64,000 nucleotides of DNA, taken from positions 1,373,501 to 1,437,500 of the forward strand of contig NZ_RCHV01000002.1 of the NCBI RefSeq assembly GCF_003665095.1, given 5' to 3'. The notes under the pieces are model-generated. The model searched no databases, was not told the DNA's origin, and saw only the letters and a list, made by a program, of their open reading frames with translations. Made by a program: the position numbers and the translations under genes. Numbering within the stretch: the first letter of the stretch is position 1; every line of letters begins with the position of its first letter. The DNA is from Streptomyces sp. Z26. Its GTDB lineage: Bacteria > Actinomycetota > Actinomycetes > Streptomycetales > Streptomycetaceae. Of the stretch, positions 8,800 through 16,205 are shown one piece after another.

Positions 8800-9526
8800 C
8801 CTGCCTCGATGTGTCACCGCCCCGCGCGAGGTACGAGCCTTGGACTTCGGGCACGTCCTCGTCCTGATCAACTACCGGTCCCAGCATGTCCAGTGCCTCT
8901 TTCCGGCGGCCGCGTTGCAGTGGACGGCAACAGCTCGCACCGGCCGACTGAACACCATGAACACCACCCTCGCAGCGCAGCTCCTGACCTCCGGATTCCT
9001 CACTCCGACGCCCACCGCGACCCCTTGGGCCGCACCCGTGGCGGCTTCTCCTGCGGCTCCGAGTTGGGGAGGTGCCGAACATCCCGCCGGAACGAATCGG
9101 CCTCGAACTCCGCGCGACCACGGTTCCCTCACTGCCGCTACAGCGTTGGCATCCGTCCTCGCCGTGAAGAGCTCCGGTCCCAAGAGGTACGCCATGCGGC
9201 GCATCATCGGCGCGTTGAACACCGCAGTGTCAACATGTCGCCTATCGGCTACTCCAGCTCAAGCGACGGCCGCCGTGCTCGCTGTACGCCATGCGTGTTG
9301 GTACTCCCCTGTCCGTACTGCCTGTCTGGAAGAATCCGCAGCCGCTGTTGTCCTCCTTGCCGCCCGGCGCCTGTCCGTCACGTGGTGCCACGGCGTCGCG
9401 CCGGACCCCATCCGCCTGCACGCCTGGGTGGAAACTGAGAACGGCACCCCCGTTGCCGAGCCCGCCTCGACACTCACGTATACGCCCGCCCTCACCATTG
9501 GAGGCCGTCATCGGCACCACCTCTGA
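8792..9526 (+). CDS. Lasso leader-binding RRE fused to B2 leader peptidase
   Basis: A 244-residue protein with two parts. Residues about 10-75 resemble the B1/PqqD-like RiPP recognition element that binds the leader (RALDFGHVLVLINY...). After a Pro/Ala/Thr linker, residues about 110-240 resemble the transglutaminase-like B2 protease, with probable catalytic Cys178 (TACLEES) and His210 (LHAWVE). Actinobacterial lasso clusters usually encode B1 and B2 separately, so the fusion is notable. It removes the leader after Thr-Glu. The ATG lies inside the end of the cyclase gene, implying coupling. The catalytic residues were assigned by motif only. Confidence 0.82.
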   Translation: MLDLPRCVTAPREVRALDFGHVLVLINYRSQHVQCLFPAAALQWTATARTGRLNTMNTTLAAQLLTSGFLTPTPTATPWAAPVAASPAAPSWGGAEHPAGTNRPRTPRDHGSLTAATALASVLAVKSSGPKRYAMRRIIGALNTAVSTCRLSATPAQATAAVLAVRHACWYSPVRTACLEESAAAVVLLAARRLSVTWCHGVAPDPIRLHAWVETENGTPVAEPASTLTYTPALTIGGRHRHHL

Positions 9527-10097
9527 ACCGACGCTGTGGATCAGCACCGACGCCTGCGGGCTCGGCCCCTACCGCGCCGACCTGGTCGAGACATACTGGC
9601 GCTGGGAACAGGACCCCGCCCTCCTCGTGGGCTACGGCCGCCAGAGCCCCGAGTCCCTCGAAGCCCGCACGGAGGGCATGGCCCACCAACTACGCGGCGA
9701 GAACGTCCGGTTCACCGTCTACGCCCTGAGCGACGGCACTCCGACACCCGTCGGCGTCACCACGCTCCTGCCGGACCACTCCGTACGGACCGCCGAGTAC
9801 GTGATCATGCTCGCGCCCGAAGCCCGAGGTCGCGGCCTCGGCACGGCAGCCACCCGGCTCACCCTCGACTACGCCTTCCACGTCACCAACCTCCGGATGG
9901 TCTGGCTCAAGGTCCTCGCCCCGAACGGCGCGGGCGTCCGCGCGTACGAGAAGGCCGGGTTCCAGCGGGTCGGGGCGCTGCGCGAGGCCGGGTACTGGCT
10001 CGGTGAGGTCTGCGACGAGATCGTCATGGACGCCCTCGCGAAGGACTTCACGGGCCCTTCCGCCGTACGGGCCGCGCTGGGCGGCGACGGGCACTGA
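9498..10097 (+). CDS. GNAT acetyltransferase, putative lasso peptide lysine acetyltransferase
   Basis: A GNAT protein of about 199 residues with the acetyl-CoA motif A (RGRGLGTAA) and the C-terminal GVRAYEKAGFQRVG motif. It resembles RimJ/RimL-type enzymes. As last gene of the lasso operon it matches the acetyltransferase of the albusnodin cluster, and Lys10 of the core is its likely substrate. The start is uncertain: the gene overlaps the end of the peptidase gene and has no ATG or GTG near the domain start. TTG 9498 is proposed; a GGAGG site at 9500-9504 would instead suit an unusual start at 9510 (ATC). Confidence 0.82.
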   Translation: MEAVIGTTSEPTLWISTDACGLGPYRADLVETYWRWEQDPALLVGYGRQSPESLEARTEGMAHQLRGENVRFTVYALSDGTPTPVGVTTLLPDHSVRTAEYVIMLAPEARGRGLGTAATRLTLDYAFHVTNLRMVWLKVLAPNGAGVRAYEKAGFQRVGALREAGYWLGEVCDEIVMDALAKDFTGPSAVRAALGGDGH

Positions 10098-10098
10098 T

Positions 10099-10158
10099 GA
10101 ACGGGGCCGCCCGGCCCGCGACTTGACGCACGGACGGGCGCCTCGTCAGGCCCCGTTC
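10099..10158. terminator. Long-loop inverted repeat between convergent genes
   Basis: GAACGGGGCC (10099-10108) and GGCCCCGTTC (10149-10158) are perfect 10-base inverted arms separated by 40 bases, between the end of the acetyltransferase and the end of the convergent methyltransferase. The right arm overlaps the last methyltransferase codons. A bidirectional terminator role is plausible, but the loop is long. Confidence 0.4.
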
Positions 10159-10832
10159 GGCCCCCGTACGCACCGGACGAGCAACGTACCCGTGCGTCGT
10201 TTGCCCGGGGGTGGGGCGAGTACGGACGCGGACACGTCGACGAAGCCGTGCTCGTGGAGGATCAGCACCCACGCGTCGGGCTCGTGGTCCCACCGTTTGA
10301 CGATGGCGGGGTCCTCGTCAGGGCCGCGCGGGATGTACGACGCCTGGCAGCCGTAACACCCTTCGACCGGGGGCCGTTGGGAGAACGCGAACACTCCACC
10401 GGTCTTGAGGTGCGCGTGGACGAGCGGCAACAGCAAGGCGGGGTCGGTGAACCAGGCGGCGCCGAAGACGCTGTAGACCGCGTCGAACATCGAGCGCGTG
10501 TCTCCGAGGTAGGTCAGCGCGTCGGCCTGGTGGAGGTCCATCCCGTCCACGCCCGGCCAGCGCTCGCGTGCCTTGTCGAGTTGCCGGGCGGAGAGGTCGA
10601 TCCCGACGGACTTCATGCCGAGGGTGGCGAGGTGAGCGGCGTTCCCACCGGACCCGCACCCGAGGTCGAGCGCCCTGTCTCCCGGCTTGAGCTTGAGCAC
10701 GTCCGCCCCGGGCCCGTGATCCGGGTACTGGCTCCAGTTGAACCACGTGACCTCGCCCCGGGCGTTGGTCCTCCGGCGCTGAGGCTTGCTCTGCGAGTAG
10801 GTGTCCCATGCGGCGCTGCGAGCGTCAGTCAC
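10146..10832 (-). CDS. Class I SAM-dependent methyltransferase
   Basis: A 228-residue protein with the SAM-binding motif I ALDLGCGSGGNAAHLA, an acidic motif after strand 2 (VGIDLSARQLDKAR) and the motif IV region FDAVYSVFGAAWF. It is a stand-alone Methyltransf_25/11-type enzyme. The substrate is not apparent. It is encoded opposite the lasso operon, so it is not obviously part of it; the methyl-modified lasso enzymes I know are isoaspartyl methyltransferases and look different. The GTG at 10832 has GAGGA about 12 bases upstream. Confidence 0.78.
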   Translation of the reverse strand: MTDARSAAWDTYSQSKPQRRRTNARGEVTWFNWSQYPDHGPGADVLKLKPGDRALDLGCGSGGNAAHLATLGMKSVGIDLSARQLDKARERWPGVDGMDLHQADALTYLGDTRSMFDAVYSVFGAAWFTDPALLLPLVHAHLKTGGVFAFSQRPPVEGCYGCQASYIPRGPDEDPAIVKRWDHEPDAWVLILHEHGFVDVSASVLAPPPGKRRTGTLLVRCVRGPNGA

Positions 10833-10976
10833 TACGTGTCCGTCCTCGTTCCGGGCGATGCCATGGCTGATCCTCGCTGTCAGGTGGGTGCGGGGTGAAG
10901 GCGGCACACTGGGAAGCTGCCCTCGGCGTCCTGGCCGAGGACCCGATACCGCCTTCGAGACTGCGGAGCGTCCTGG

Positions 10977-11822
10977 ATGTACTCGCCGCCCCCGGCCACT
11001 GCTGATCAGCAGCGGCTCACGGCCGCGCACGGCAGGGCCGCAACGGCGCTCGGCGCCACCCCGCGCGGCGAGAAGCTGTGGGGCTGGCACGGGCGCACCC
11101 TCTCCCGCGCCGCCGAGCACCCCCAGCACGGGGCGTGCTGGCTGCGGTTGTCGGCCGCCCCCGCCGAGCAGGCCGGCGGGAAGCTCTGGGAAGGCACGGC
11201 CGCCGCGACCGAAGCCGTCCCGGCCTCCGTACACAAGCCGGTGCTGTACGGGGTGTACGACAAGACCGACGGCGCGTACGCCTACCGTACGGAGCTGACC
11301 GCCTTCGTCGACTCCCCCACCTGCTCCGCCAGCCCGGTGCTGCGCGAGGAGCTGAACCTGCCGGATACCTGGTGGGCGCGGCTGCGCACCGACCTGGCCC
11401 AGCTCGCCACCGCCCGCACCGACCGGGTCGCGGTCCGGCAGGAGTACGCAGACCGGGCCGTGCCGCGCTTCACCGGCCACCCGGCGCCGCAGGTGACCGA
11501 ATGGGTCACCGTCCACGGCGACCTCCACTTCGCCAACCTCACCGTCGACGGGCCCGTACTGCTGGACTGGGAGGGCTGGGGCATCGGCCCGGCCGGATAC
11601 GACCCGGCGCTCCTGTACGCCTACAGCCTGCTCGCCCCCGCCACCGCTGCCCGCATCCGTAACGAGTTCGCCCACGTTCTCGACTCGGCCTCGGGCCGGA
11701 CCGCGCTGCTGATCGTGGCCACCGAGCTGCTCCAGAGCGCGTCACGCGGCGACCACCCTGACCTCGTGGAACCGCTGAACCTGCTGGTGCAGGAGATCAC
11801 CGGGGCCGACGCTCTCAGTTGA
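10977..11822 (+). CDS. Aminoglycoside-phosphotransferase-fold protein
   Basis: A 281-residue protein with the catalytic Brenner motif HGDLHFANLTV (His-x-Asp-x4-Asn) and the metal-binding LDWEGWGIGPAGYDPAL that mark APH/choline-kinase-fold phosphotransferases. The nucleotide-binding N-lobe is Ala-rich and poorly conserved. Whether it phosphorylates an antibiotic, a sugar or a small amine cannot be told. It is transcribed divergently from the methyltransferase and ends 26 bases before the first DUF397 gene on the other strand. Confidence 0.7.
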   Translation: MYSPPPATADQQRLTAAHGRAATALGATPRGEKLWGWHGRTLSRAAEHPQHGACWLRLSAAPAEQAGGKLWEGTAAATEAVPASVHKPVLYGVYDKTDGAYAYRTELTAFVDSPTCSASPVLREELNLPDTWWARLRTDLAQLATARTDRVAVRQEYADRAVPRFTGHPAPQVTEWVTVHGDLHFANLTVDGPVLLDWEGWGIGPAGYDPALLYAYSLLAPATAARIRNEFAHVLDSASGRTALLIVATELLQSASRGDHPDLVEPLNLLVQEITGADALS

Positions 11823-11848
11823 TGGTGCGGTAGGAGCGAACCGAAGCG

Positions 11849-12076
11849 TCAATCAGGCGGGGGCGGGGGGATGTGGGTGAGGAAGTGCGACCACGCTTCC
11901 GCGGGGAAGACGAGGGTGCCGCGGGTGTGGTCCGTGGTGTCGCGTACGGCTTGGCGGCCGGAGCGGAGTCGGCCCCGTTCCACGCAGCCGTTGTCGGCAC
12001 CGCTGTAGCTGCTCTTGTGCCAGGACGCGCCCGACAGTTCGCCGTCAGGGGTGCCGGACACGGAGTCCTGAGTCAT
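11849..12076 (-). CDS. DUF397 protein, copy 3 (distal)
   Basis: A 75-residue DUF397 protein with the family pattern ASWHKSSYSG..CVERG...VRDT..HTRGTLVF..EAW. DUF397 proteins are small partners of XRE/DUF5753 regulators (Scr1-Scr2-like, WhiJ-like loci) and are thought to act as antagonists. This distal copy has diverged at the C-terminus, ending in a Pro-rich tail (HIPPPPPD) instead of the FVGSVRDGRL end of the other two. Last gene of a four-gene minus-strand set. Confidence 0.85.
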   Translation of the reverse strand: MTQDSVSGTPDGELSGASWHKSSYSGADNGCVERGRLRSGRQAVRDTTDHTRGTLVFPAEAWSHFLTHIPPPPPD

Positions 12077-12172
12077 GCTCCGCCCTCCTCGCTGAGTTGA
12101 GGTGCCGCTCCGCCCATGAGAAACGCCCCGCACCCCGGAAGTCCAGGGCGCAGGGCGCGGTTTCCGCCAGTC

Positions 12173-12397
12173 TCAGAGTCGGCCGTCACGCACGCTGCCG
12201 ACGAACTCCGTCCACGCCTCCGCGTGGAAGACGAGGGTGCCGCGGGTGTGGTTCGTGGTGTCACGTACGGCTTGGCGGCCGGTGCGGAGACGGCCGCGTT
12301 CCACGCAATCGTTGTTGCTGCCGCTGTAGCTGCTCTTGTGCCAGGACGCACCCGACAGTTCGCCGTCAGGGGTGCCGGACACGGAGTCCTGAGTCAT
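12173..12397 (-). CDS. DUF397 protein, copy 2
   Basis: A 74-residue DUF397 protein, nearly identical in its first 30 residues to copy 3 and ending FVGSVRDGRL like copy 1. It sits exactly 321 bases from each neighbour copy, with matching intergenic sequence, so it arose by recent tandem duplication. Function as for the other copies: probable partner of the upstream XRE protein. Confidence 0.86.
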   Translation of the reverse strand: MTQDSVSGTPDGELSGASWHKSSYSGSNNDCVERGRLRTGRQAVRDTTNHTRGTLVFHAEAWTEFVGSVRDGRL

Positions 12398-12493
12398 GCT
12401 CCGCCCTCCTCGCTGAGTTGAGGTGCCGCTCAGCTCATGAGAAACGCCCCGCACCCCGGAAGTCCAGGGCGCAGGGCGCGGTTTCCGCCAGTC

Positions 12494-12718
12494 TCAGAGT
12501 CGGCCGTCACGCACGCTGCCGACGAACTCCGTCCACGCCTCCGCCTCGAACACGAGAGCACCACGGGCGCGGTCAGCGGTGTCACGCACGGCCTGACGGC
12601 CGGTGCGGAGCTGCCCCCGTTCCACGCAGTTGTTGTTGCTACCGCTGTAGCTGCTCTTGTGCCAGGACGCACCCGACAGTTCGCCGTCAGGGGTACCGGA
12701 CGCGGACTCCAGAGTCAT
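12494..12718 (-). CDS. DUF397 protein, copy 1 (coupled to XRE gene)
   Basis: A 74-residue DUF397 protein whose ATG overlaps the TGA of the XRE gene (ATGA), so the regulator and this partner are translationally coupled. It has the conserved WHKSSYSG, CVERGQL and ALVFEAEAW segments. It is the copy most directly linked to the regulator; copies 2 and 3 follow as tandem duplicates. Confidence 0.88.
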   Translation of the reverse strand: MTLESASGTPDGELSGASWHKSSYSGSNNNCVERGQLRTGRQAVRDTADRARGALVFEAEAWTEFVGSVRDGRL

Positions 12719-13572
12719 GGTCCACTTTCTTCGATGAGATCACGGATGTACTGCTGCGACGCAGAGAGGGACAGCGCGGCGGCTGTCAGCTCTTCCCATG
12801 TCTTGGAGTACACCTGAACATCCGGCCGCTGCTCCAGCAAAGTACCACCCGTGATGTGCTCCAACCAGACGAGTTCGACTGGGGGTTCGCCCTCGACGTT
12901 GAGGATGGCGAAGGGGCCGTACTGCTCCATGGGCAGCGGTGCCTCCAGCGGAAGCACCTGGATGTGGATGTTGCTCCGCTTACCGACCTGAAGCAAGTGG
13001 TTCAGCTGCTCGACGATCAGCTCGGAGCCACCATGGATGCGGTGGAGCGCTGGCGCGTCGATGACCGTCCGCAGACGGAAGTCCCTTGAGTTCTTGAGGA
13101 GTTCCTGTCGCTTCAGTCGGATCTGGATGAGTTGTTCGGTTCTCTCGGGGTCCTCGCCCGCACCCACGAAGACCGCTCGCATGTAGTCCTCGGTCTGGAG
13201 CAGGCCGGGCAGCACCTTGGGTTCGTAGGCACGCATCAGATGCGAGTCGGACTCCAGCGTCAGGTAGTCCCGCAACGCGTCGTGCAGCAACGGCGCTTGG
13301 CCGCTCCACCAGTCCACCCGGTGGATGTCCTTGGCGAGGCGCTTCAGGTTGACGCGGTACGTGTCGTCGGTGACGCCGTACAGGTCCAGCAGCAGGGTCA
13401 GGTCCAGCTGACGTATGCCGCGCTTGCCGTTCTCGATCTGGCTGATCTTCGGCTTGCCGCACTCCAGGGTGTCGGCGGCGTCCTGCGTGGTGAGTTCGGC
13501 CTCGGAACGGAGGCGGCGCAGCTCGTTGCCGAGTCGGCGACTGCGCATCGTGGGCATGTCGGCTTGGGCCAT
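12715..13572 (-). CDS. XRE-family regulator with DUF5753 domain
   Basis: A 285-residue protein with an N-terminal helix-turn-helix (about residues 10-60, with TTQDAADTLECGKPKISQIENGKRG) and the C-terminal DUF5753 domain that contains EPKVLPGLLQTEDYMRAV and the VLPLEA/FAIL segments. It is of the same class as Scr1-type and WhiJ-type regulators, which influence sporulation and antibiotic production in Streptomyces together with DUF397 partners. The ATG at 13572 was preferred to an upstream TTG; ATG 13557 is also possible. Confidence 0.88.
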   Translation of the reverse strand: MAQADMPTMRSRRLGNELRRLRSEAELTTQDAADTLECGKPKISQIENGKRGIRQLDLTLLLDLYGVTDDTYRVNLKRLAKDIHRVDWWSGQAPLLHDALRDYLTLESDSHLMRAYEPKVLPGLLQTEDYMRAVFVGAGEDPERTEQLIQIRLKRQELLKNSRDFRLRTVIDAPALHRIHGGSELIVEQLNHLLQVGKRSNIHIQVLPLEAPLPMEQYGPFAILNVEGEPPVELVWLEHITGGTLLEQRPDVQVYSKTWEELTAAALSLSASQQYIRDLIEESGP

Positions 13573-13774
13573 GGCGGCATGATGCCCGCGCGCGAGCCCG
13601 ACAGGCAACTCGCATATGCCAATTCATTCGTTCGTGTGGTTGCTGCGTACGAAACATTGCCTAAGTGAGCGCACGAGACCCACACTCTTGCCTGTGTCCG
13701 ACAGCACCCGTGCGTGTACGGGGTGTTGACCACTGCTATGCGCCGACCCCAACAGGTGTGGCGCTGGAGGAGCC

Positions 13775-14215
13775 ATGGATGTCATGGCGGTAGCAGAGAA
13801 CCGGCGGTACCGGCAGGAACTCGTAGCTGATCCACGGGAGTTCGCCCGCGTACGCCGTACCCTGACCGCTCGGCTCGTCGACTGGGGCAGGAGCGGGATC
13901 GCCGCTTCCGCCGTCCTGTGCGCGACGGAGTTGCTGGCGAACGTGCACCGTCACACGGGTGGCGAGTGTGTCCTGTTGCTGGAGGAGACGCCCCACGGGG
14001 TACGTCTCACGGTCAGCGACACCAGCCCGGCCCCGCCCCGCGTGTACCAGCCCGACTGGCTCTCCGAGAACGGCCGCGGCATGTGGCTGCTCAGCTGCGT
14101 CGCCCACGACTGGGGCGTACGGGCCACACCCACCGGAAAGGACGTCTGGGCCGAAGTCCGCCCCGACGAGGGCGAGTACACGCGTGAACCCGGCGACGAG
14201 GAGCCTCCGTCGTGA
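13775..14215 (+). CDS. Anti-sigma-factor-like ATP-binding protein (HATPase_c, RsbW type)
   Basis: A 146-residue single-domain GHKL ATPase. It has the N-box ATELLANVHRHTGG, the G1-type VSDTSPAPPRV and the G2-type ENGRGMWLLSCVAHDWG with a final DVWAEV strand. These proteins are abundant in Streptomyces and either bind sigma factors or act beside XRE/DUF397 loci, as here. A GGAGGAG ribosome-binding site precedes the ATG. It starts a coupled three-gene operon divergent from the XRE gene. Confidence 0.88.
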   Translation: MDVMAVAENRRYRQELVADPREFARVRRTLTARLVDWGRSGIAASAVLCATELLANVHRHTGGECVLLLEETPHGVRLTVSDTSPAPPRVYQPDWLSENGRGMWLLSCVAHDWGVRATPTGKDVWAEVRPDEGEYTREPGDEEPPS

Positions 14216-14628
14216 GCGGGCCCACCATGGTCGCGGACACCGGCAGCCAGACGATGGCGCACCTACTCGTCCGCCTCCACGAGGCGTTCCTCCACGACGA
14301 CGACCTCTACGACGACCTGGACGCGATCCTCTGCGACGGACCCACCACCTGGCACCCCAAGCACCGACGCGGACGCGAGCCCCACACCGGCCCCGCACTG
14401 GACCACCGGATCCACCGCCTGGCCCGGATGCTCGACCAGCTCGTCAACATCGCCGGACACCGCCGCCCCACCCCCGCCCTCCACACCGCCACCCACCGCG
14501 CCCGAAACCTCAACTGCCAACCACCCACCGGAGAGTTCACGGCGGACCGAGGGCAGCTACGGCGCATGGCACTGGCCGCACTCGACCTCCTCGAACTCCT
14601 CCACGCACACCAGACGGAACCCCCATGA
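14212..14628 (+). CDS. Small helical protein of unknown function
   Basis: A 138-residue protein that starts with GTG inside the stop of the ATPase gene (GTGA). It appears mostly helical, is rich in His and Arg, has an acidic DDDLYDDLDA segment near residue 30, and ends in a Leu-rich helix (MALAALDLLELL). No catalytic motif, signal peptide or membrane helix is seen. Its fixed position between an anti-sigma-like ATPase and a double-HTH protein suggests a regulatory partner, which is inference. Confidence 0.7.
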   Translation: MSGPTMVADTGSQTMAHLLVRLHEAFLHDDDLYDDLDAILCDGPTTWHPKHRRGREPHTGPALDHRIHRLARMLDQLVNIAGHRRPTPALHTATHRARNLNCQPPTGEFTADRGQLRRMALAALDLLELLHAHQTEPP

Positions 14629-15092
14629 CCGACCCCGCACCGTCCCGACGACGCGCCCGCGCCGCCGTGTTCGCCGCCGCCCGCGCCGACAAGGCCACGA
14701 TCATCACCCGCTACGAGGCAGCCGAACCCCTCACCCGCATCGCCGCCACCTACGGCGTCTCCCGCACCTGGCTCCGCCGCCGACTCCACGAATGGAACGC
14801 ACTCCCCCCACCCCTCCACGCCATCGCCCAAGCCCGCCACCGTCCCCCCGCACACGTCTTCCGCGGCCGCCGCACCACCACCCGCACCCCCACCGAAGTA
14901 CGCGCCGCCCGCACCACCCTCCTCACCAACCGCCACCACGTCATCACCCGCTATACCAACGGCGAGTCCCTCGCCCGACTCGCCCGCGAATACCGCGTCA
15001 ACCCCGCCTGGCTCGCCGACAAACTCGACGACTGGAACATCCCCCGCCGCACCACCCGCACCACCCGCACCACCAACGACCGCACCCCCTGA
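14625..15092 (+). CDS. Tandem helix-turn-helix protein with internal duplication
   Basis: A 155-residue, strongly basic protein. Two homeodomain-like HTH segments (about residues 25-58 and 105-138) align without gaps exactly 80 residues apart, with 15 of 34 positions identical, including ITRY, TY/EY, WL and the final WN. The linker and tail are rich in Arg and Thr, suiting DNA contact. The ATG overlaps the previous stop (ATGA). It likely binds DNA as a two-headed monomer and completes the three-gene operon. The family is not one I can name. Confidence 0.75.
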   Translation: MTDPAPSRRRARAAVFAAARADKATIITRYEAAEPLTRIAATYGVSRTWLRRRLHEWNALPPPLHAIAQARHRPPAHVFRGRRTTTRTPTEVRAARTTLLTNRHHVITRYTNGESLARLAREYRVNPAWLADKLDDWNIPRRTTRTTRTTNDRTP

Positions 15093-15191
15093 ACACCGCT
15101 GACACGTACGCCCCGCACCGCCGTGCCGCCCCTACGGTCGCTGTCGGTGGGATGTCGGGGCTCTGTCGGTGGCGGGTGGCACCTTGGAGTC

Positions 15192-16205
15192 ATGACGCGA
15201 CAGGACACCACGGACCACGGCCGGAACGCCGTGGAGGTCCGCGGCCTGGTGAAGCACTTCGGCGACACCAGGGCCGTGGACGGCATCGATCTCGACGTGC
15301 GCGAGGGCACCGTGATGGGTGTGCTCGGGCCGAACGGCGCGGGCAAGACGACCCTCGTACGCATCCTCTCCACCCTGCTGCGGCCCGACGCGGGCACGGC
15401 CACCGTCGCCGGTTACGACGTGGTGCGGCAGCCCCGGCAGCTGCGCCGGACGATCGGCCTGACCGGGCAGTACGCCTCGGTGGACGAGAAGCTGTCGGGC
15501 TGGGAGAACCTCTACATGATCGGGCGGCTCCTCGACCTCCCGCGCCCCGCCGCCCGCAAGCGCGCCGACGACATGCTGGAGCGGTTCTCGCTGACGGACG
15601 CGGCGAAGAAGCCGGTGATGAAGTACTCGGGCGGGATGCGGCGCCGCCTCGACCTGGCCGCCTCCATGATCGGGAACCCCCGGGTCCTCTTCCTGGACGA
15701 GCCGACGACGGGCCTGGACCCGCGTACGCGCAACGAGGTCTGGACGGAGATCAAGCACATCGTGGCCGACGGGAACACGGTGCTGCTCACCACGCAGTAC
15801 ATGGAGGAGGCCGAACAACTCGCGGGCGAGCTGGTCGTGTTCGACCAGGGCAAGGTGATCGCCGAGGGGCGGGTGGCGGAGCTGAAGGCGCGGGTGGGCG
15901 GCCGGACGCTGGAGATCCGCCCGGCGGACCGGGGCGAGGTGCACCGCGTGGTCGGCGCGCTCGCGCAGGCCGGACTCGACGGTACGGCGGGGGCCACGGC
16001 CGACGAGAAGCGCGGCGTCGTGGCCGTGCCGATCATCAGCGACGAGCAACTGACTGCCGTCGTGGGCCTGTTGGCCGAACGGGGCATCGCGCTCACGGAC
16101 CTCTCCACCCACCTGCCCAGCCTGGACGAGGTGTTCCTGGCGATCACCGGCCAGAAGGCCACACACCTGGCCGGGGAGAACGAGACCGAGGAGGTCGCGG
16201 CATGA
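15192..16205 (+). CDS. ABC exporter ATP-binding subunit, DrrA type
   Basis: A 337-residue ATPase with Walker A GPNGAGKTT (about residue 50), the DrrA-type Q-loop region GLTGQYASVDEKLSGWENL, the signature YSGGMRRRLDLA, Walker B LFLDEPTTGLDP and the C-terminal extension THLPSLDEVFLAITG characteristic of the daunorubicin-resistance family. It energises export of a hydrophobic compound by the membrane partner encoded next, with which it overlaps (ATGA). Substrate unknown; such pairs are often general exporters in Streptomyces. Confidence 0.92.
   Translation: MTRQDTTDHGRNAVEVRGLVKHFGDTRAVDGIDLDVREGTVMGVLGPNGAGKTTLVRILSTLLRPDAGTATVAGYDVVRQPRQLRRTIGLTGQYASVDEKLSGWENLYMIGRLLDLPRPAARKRADDMLERFSLTDAAKKPVMKYSGGMRRRLDLAASMIGNPRVLFLDEPTTGLDPRTRNEVWTEIKHIVADGNTVLLTTQYMEEAEQLAGELVVFDQGKVIAEGRVAELKARVGGRTLEIRPADRGEVHRVVGALAQAGLDGTAGATADEKRGVVAVPIISDEQLTAVVGLLAERGIALTDLSTHLPSLDEVFLAITGQKATHLAGENETEEVAA

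Larger units (their letters stand above)
11852..12718. repeat. Three tandem 321-bp units carrying DUF397 genes
   Basis: The block ccgacagttcgccgtcaggg starts at 12031, 12352 and 12673, a constant 321-base period. The intergenic block beginning atgagaaacgccccgcaccc occurs before copies 2 and 1 with near identity. The distal unit has diverged at its outer end. The period of 107 codons keeps all copies in the same frame. Recent unequal duplication is the simplest explanation. Confidence 0.9.

Noticed and set aside
9291..9497. Upstream ATG at 9291 as the start of the acetyltransferase
   Set aside because: The extra 69 residues are out-of-phase translation of the peptidase catalytic region and look nothing like a GNAT N-terminus.
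10146..10832. Methyltransferase as a tailoring enzyme of the lasso peptide
   Set aside because: It is on the opposite strand beyond a putative terminator and is not of the isoaspartyl or C-terminal carboxyl type known to me for lasso peptides; kept as a separate gene.
11849..12718. DUF397 repeats considered as an insertion sequence or integron-like cassettes
   Set aside because: No transposase, terminal inverted repeats or attachment-like sites; each unit is a gene with its leader, so tandem duplication explains it.
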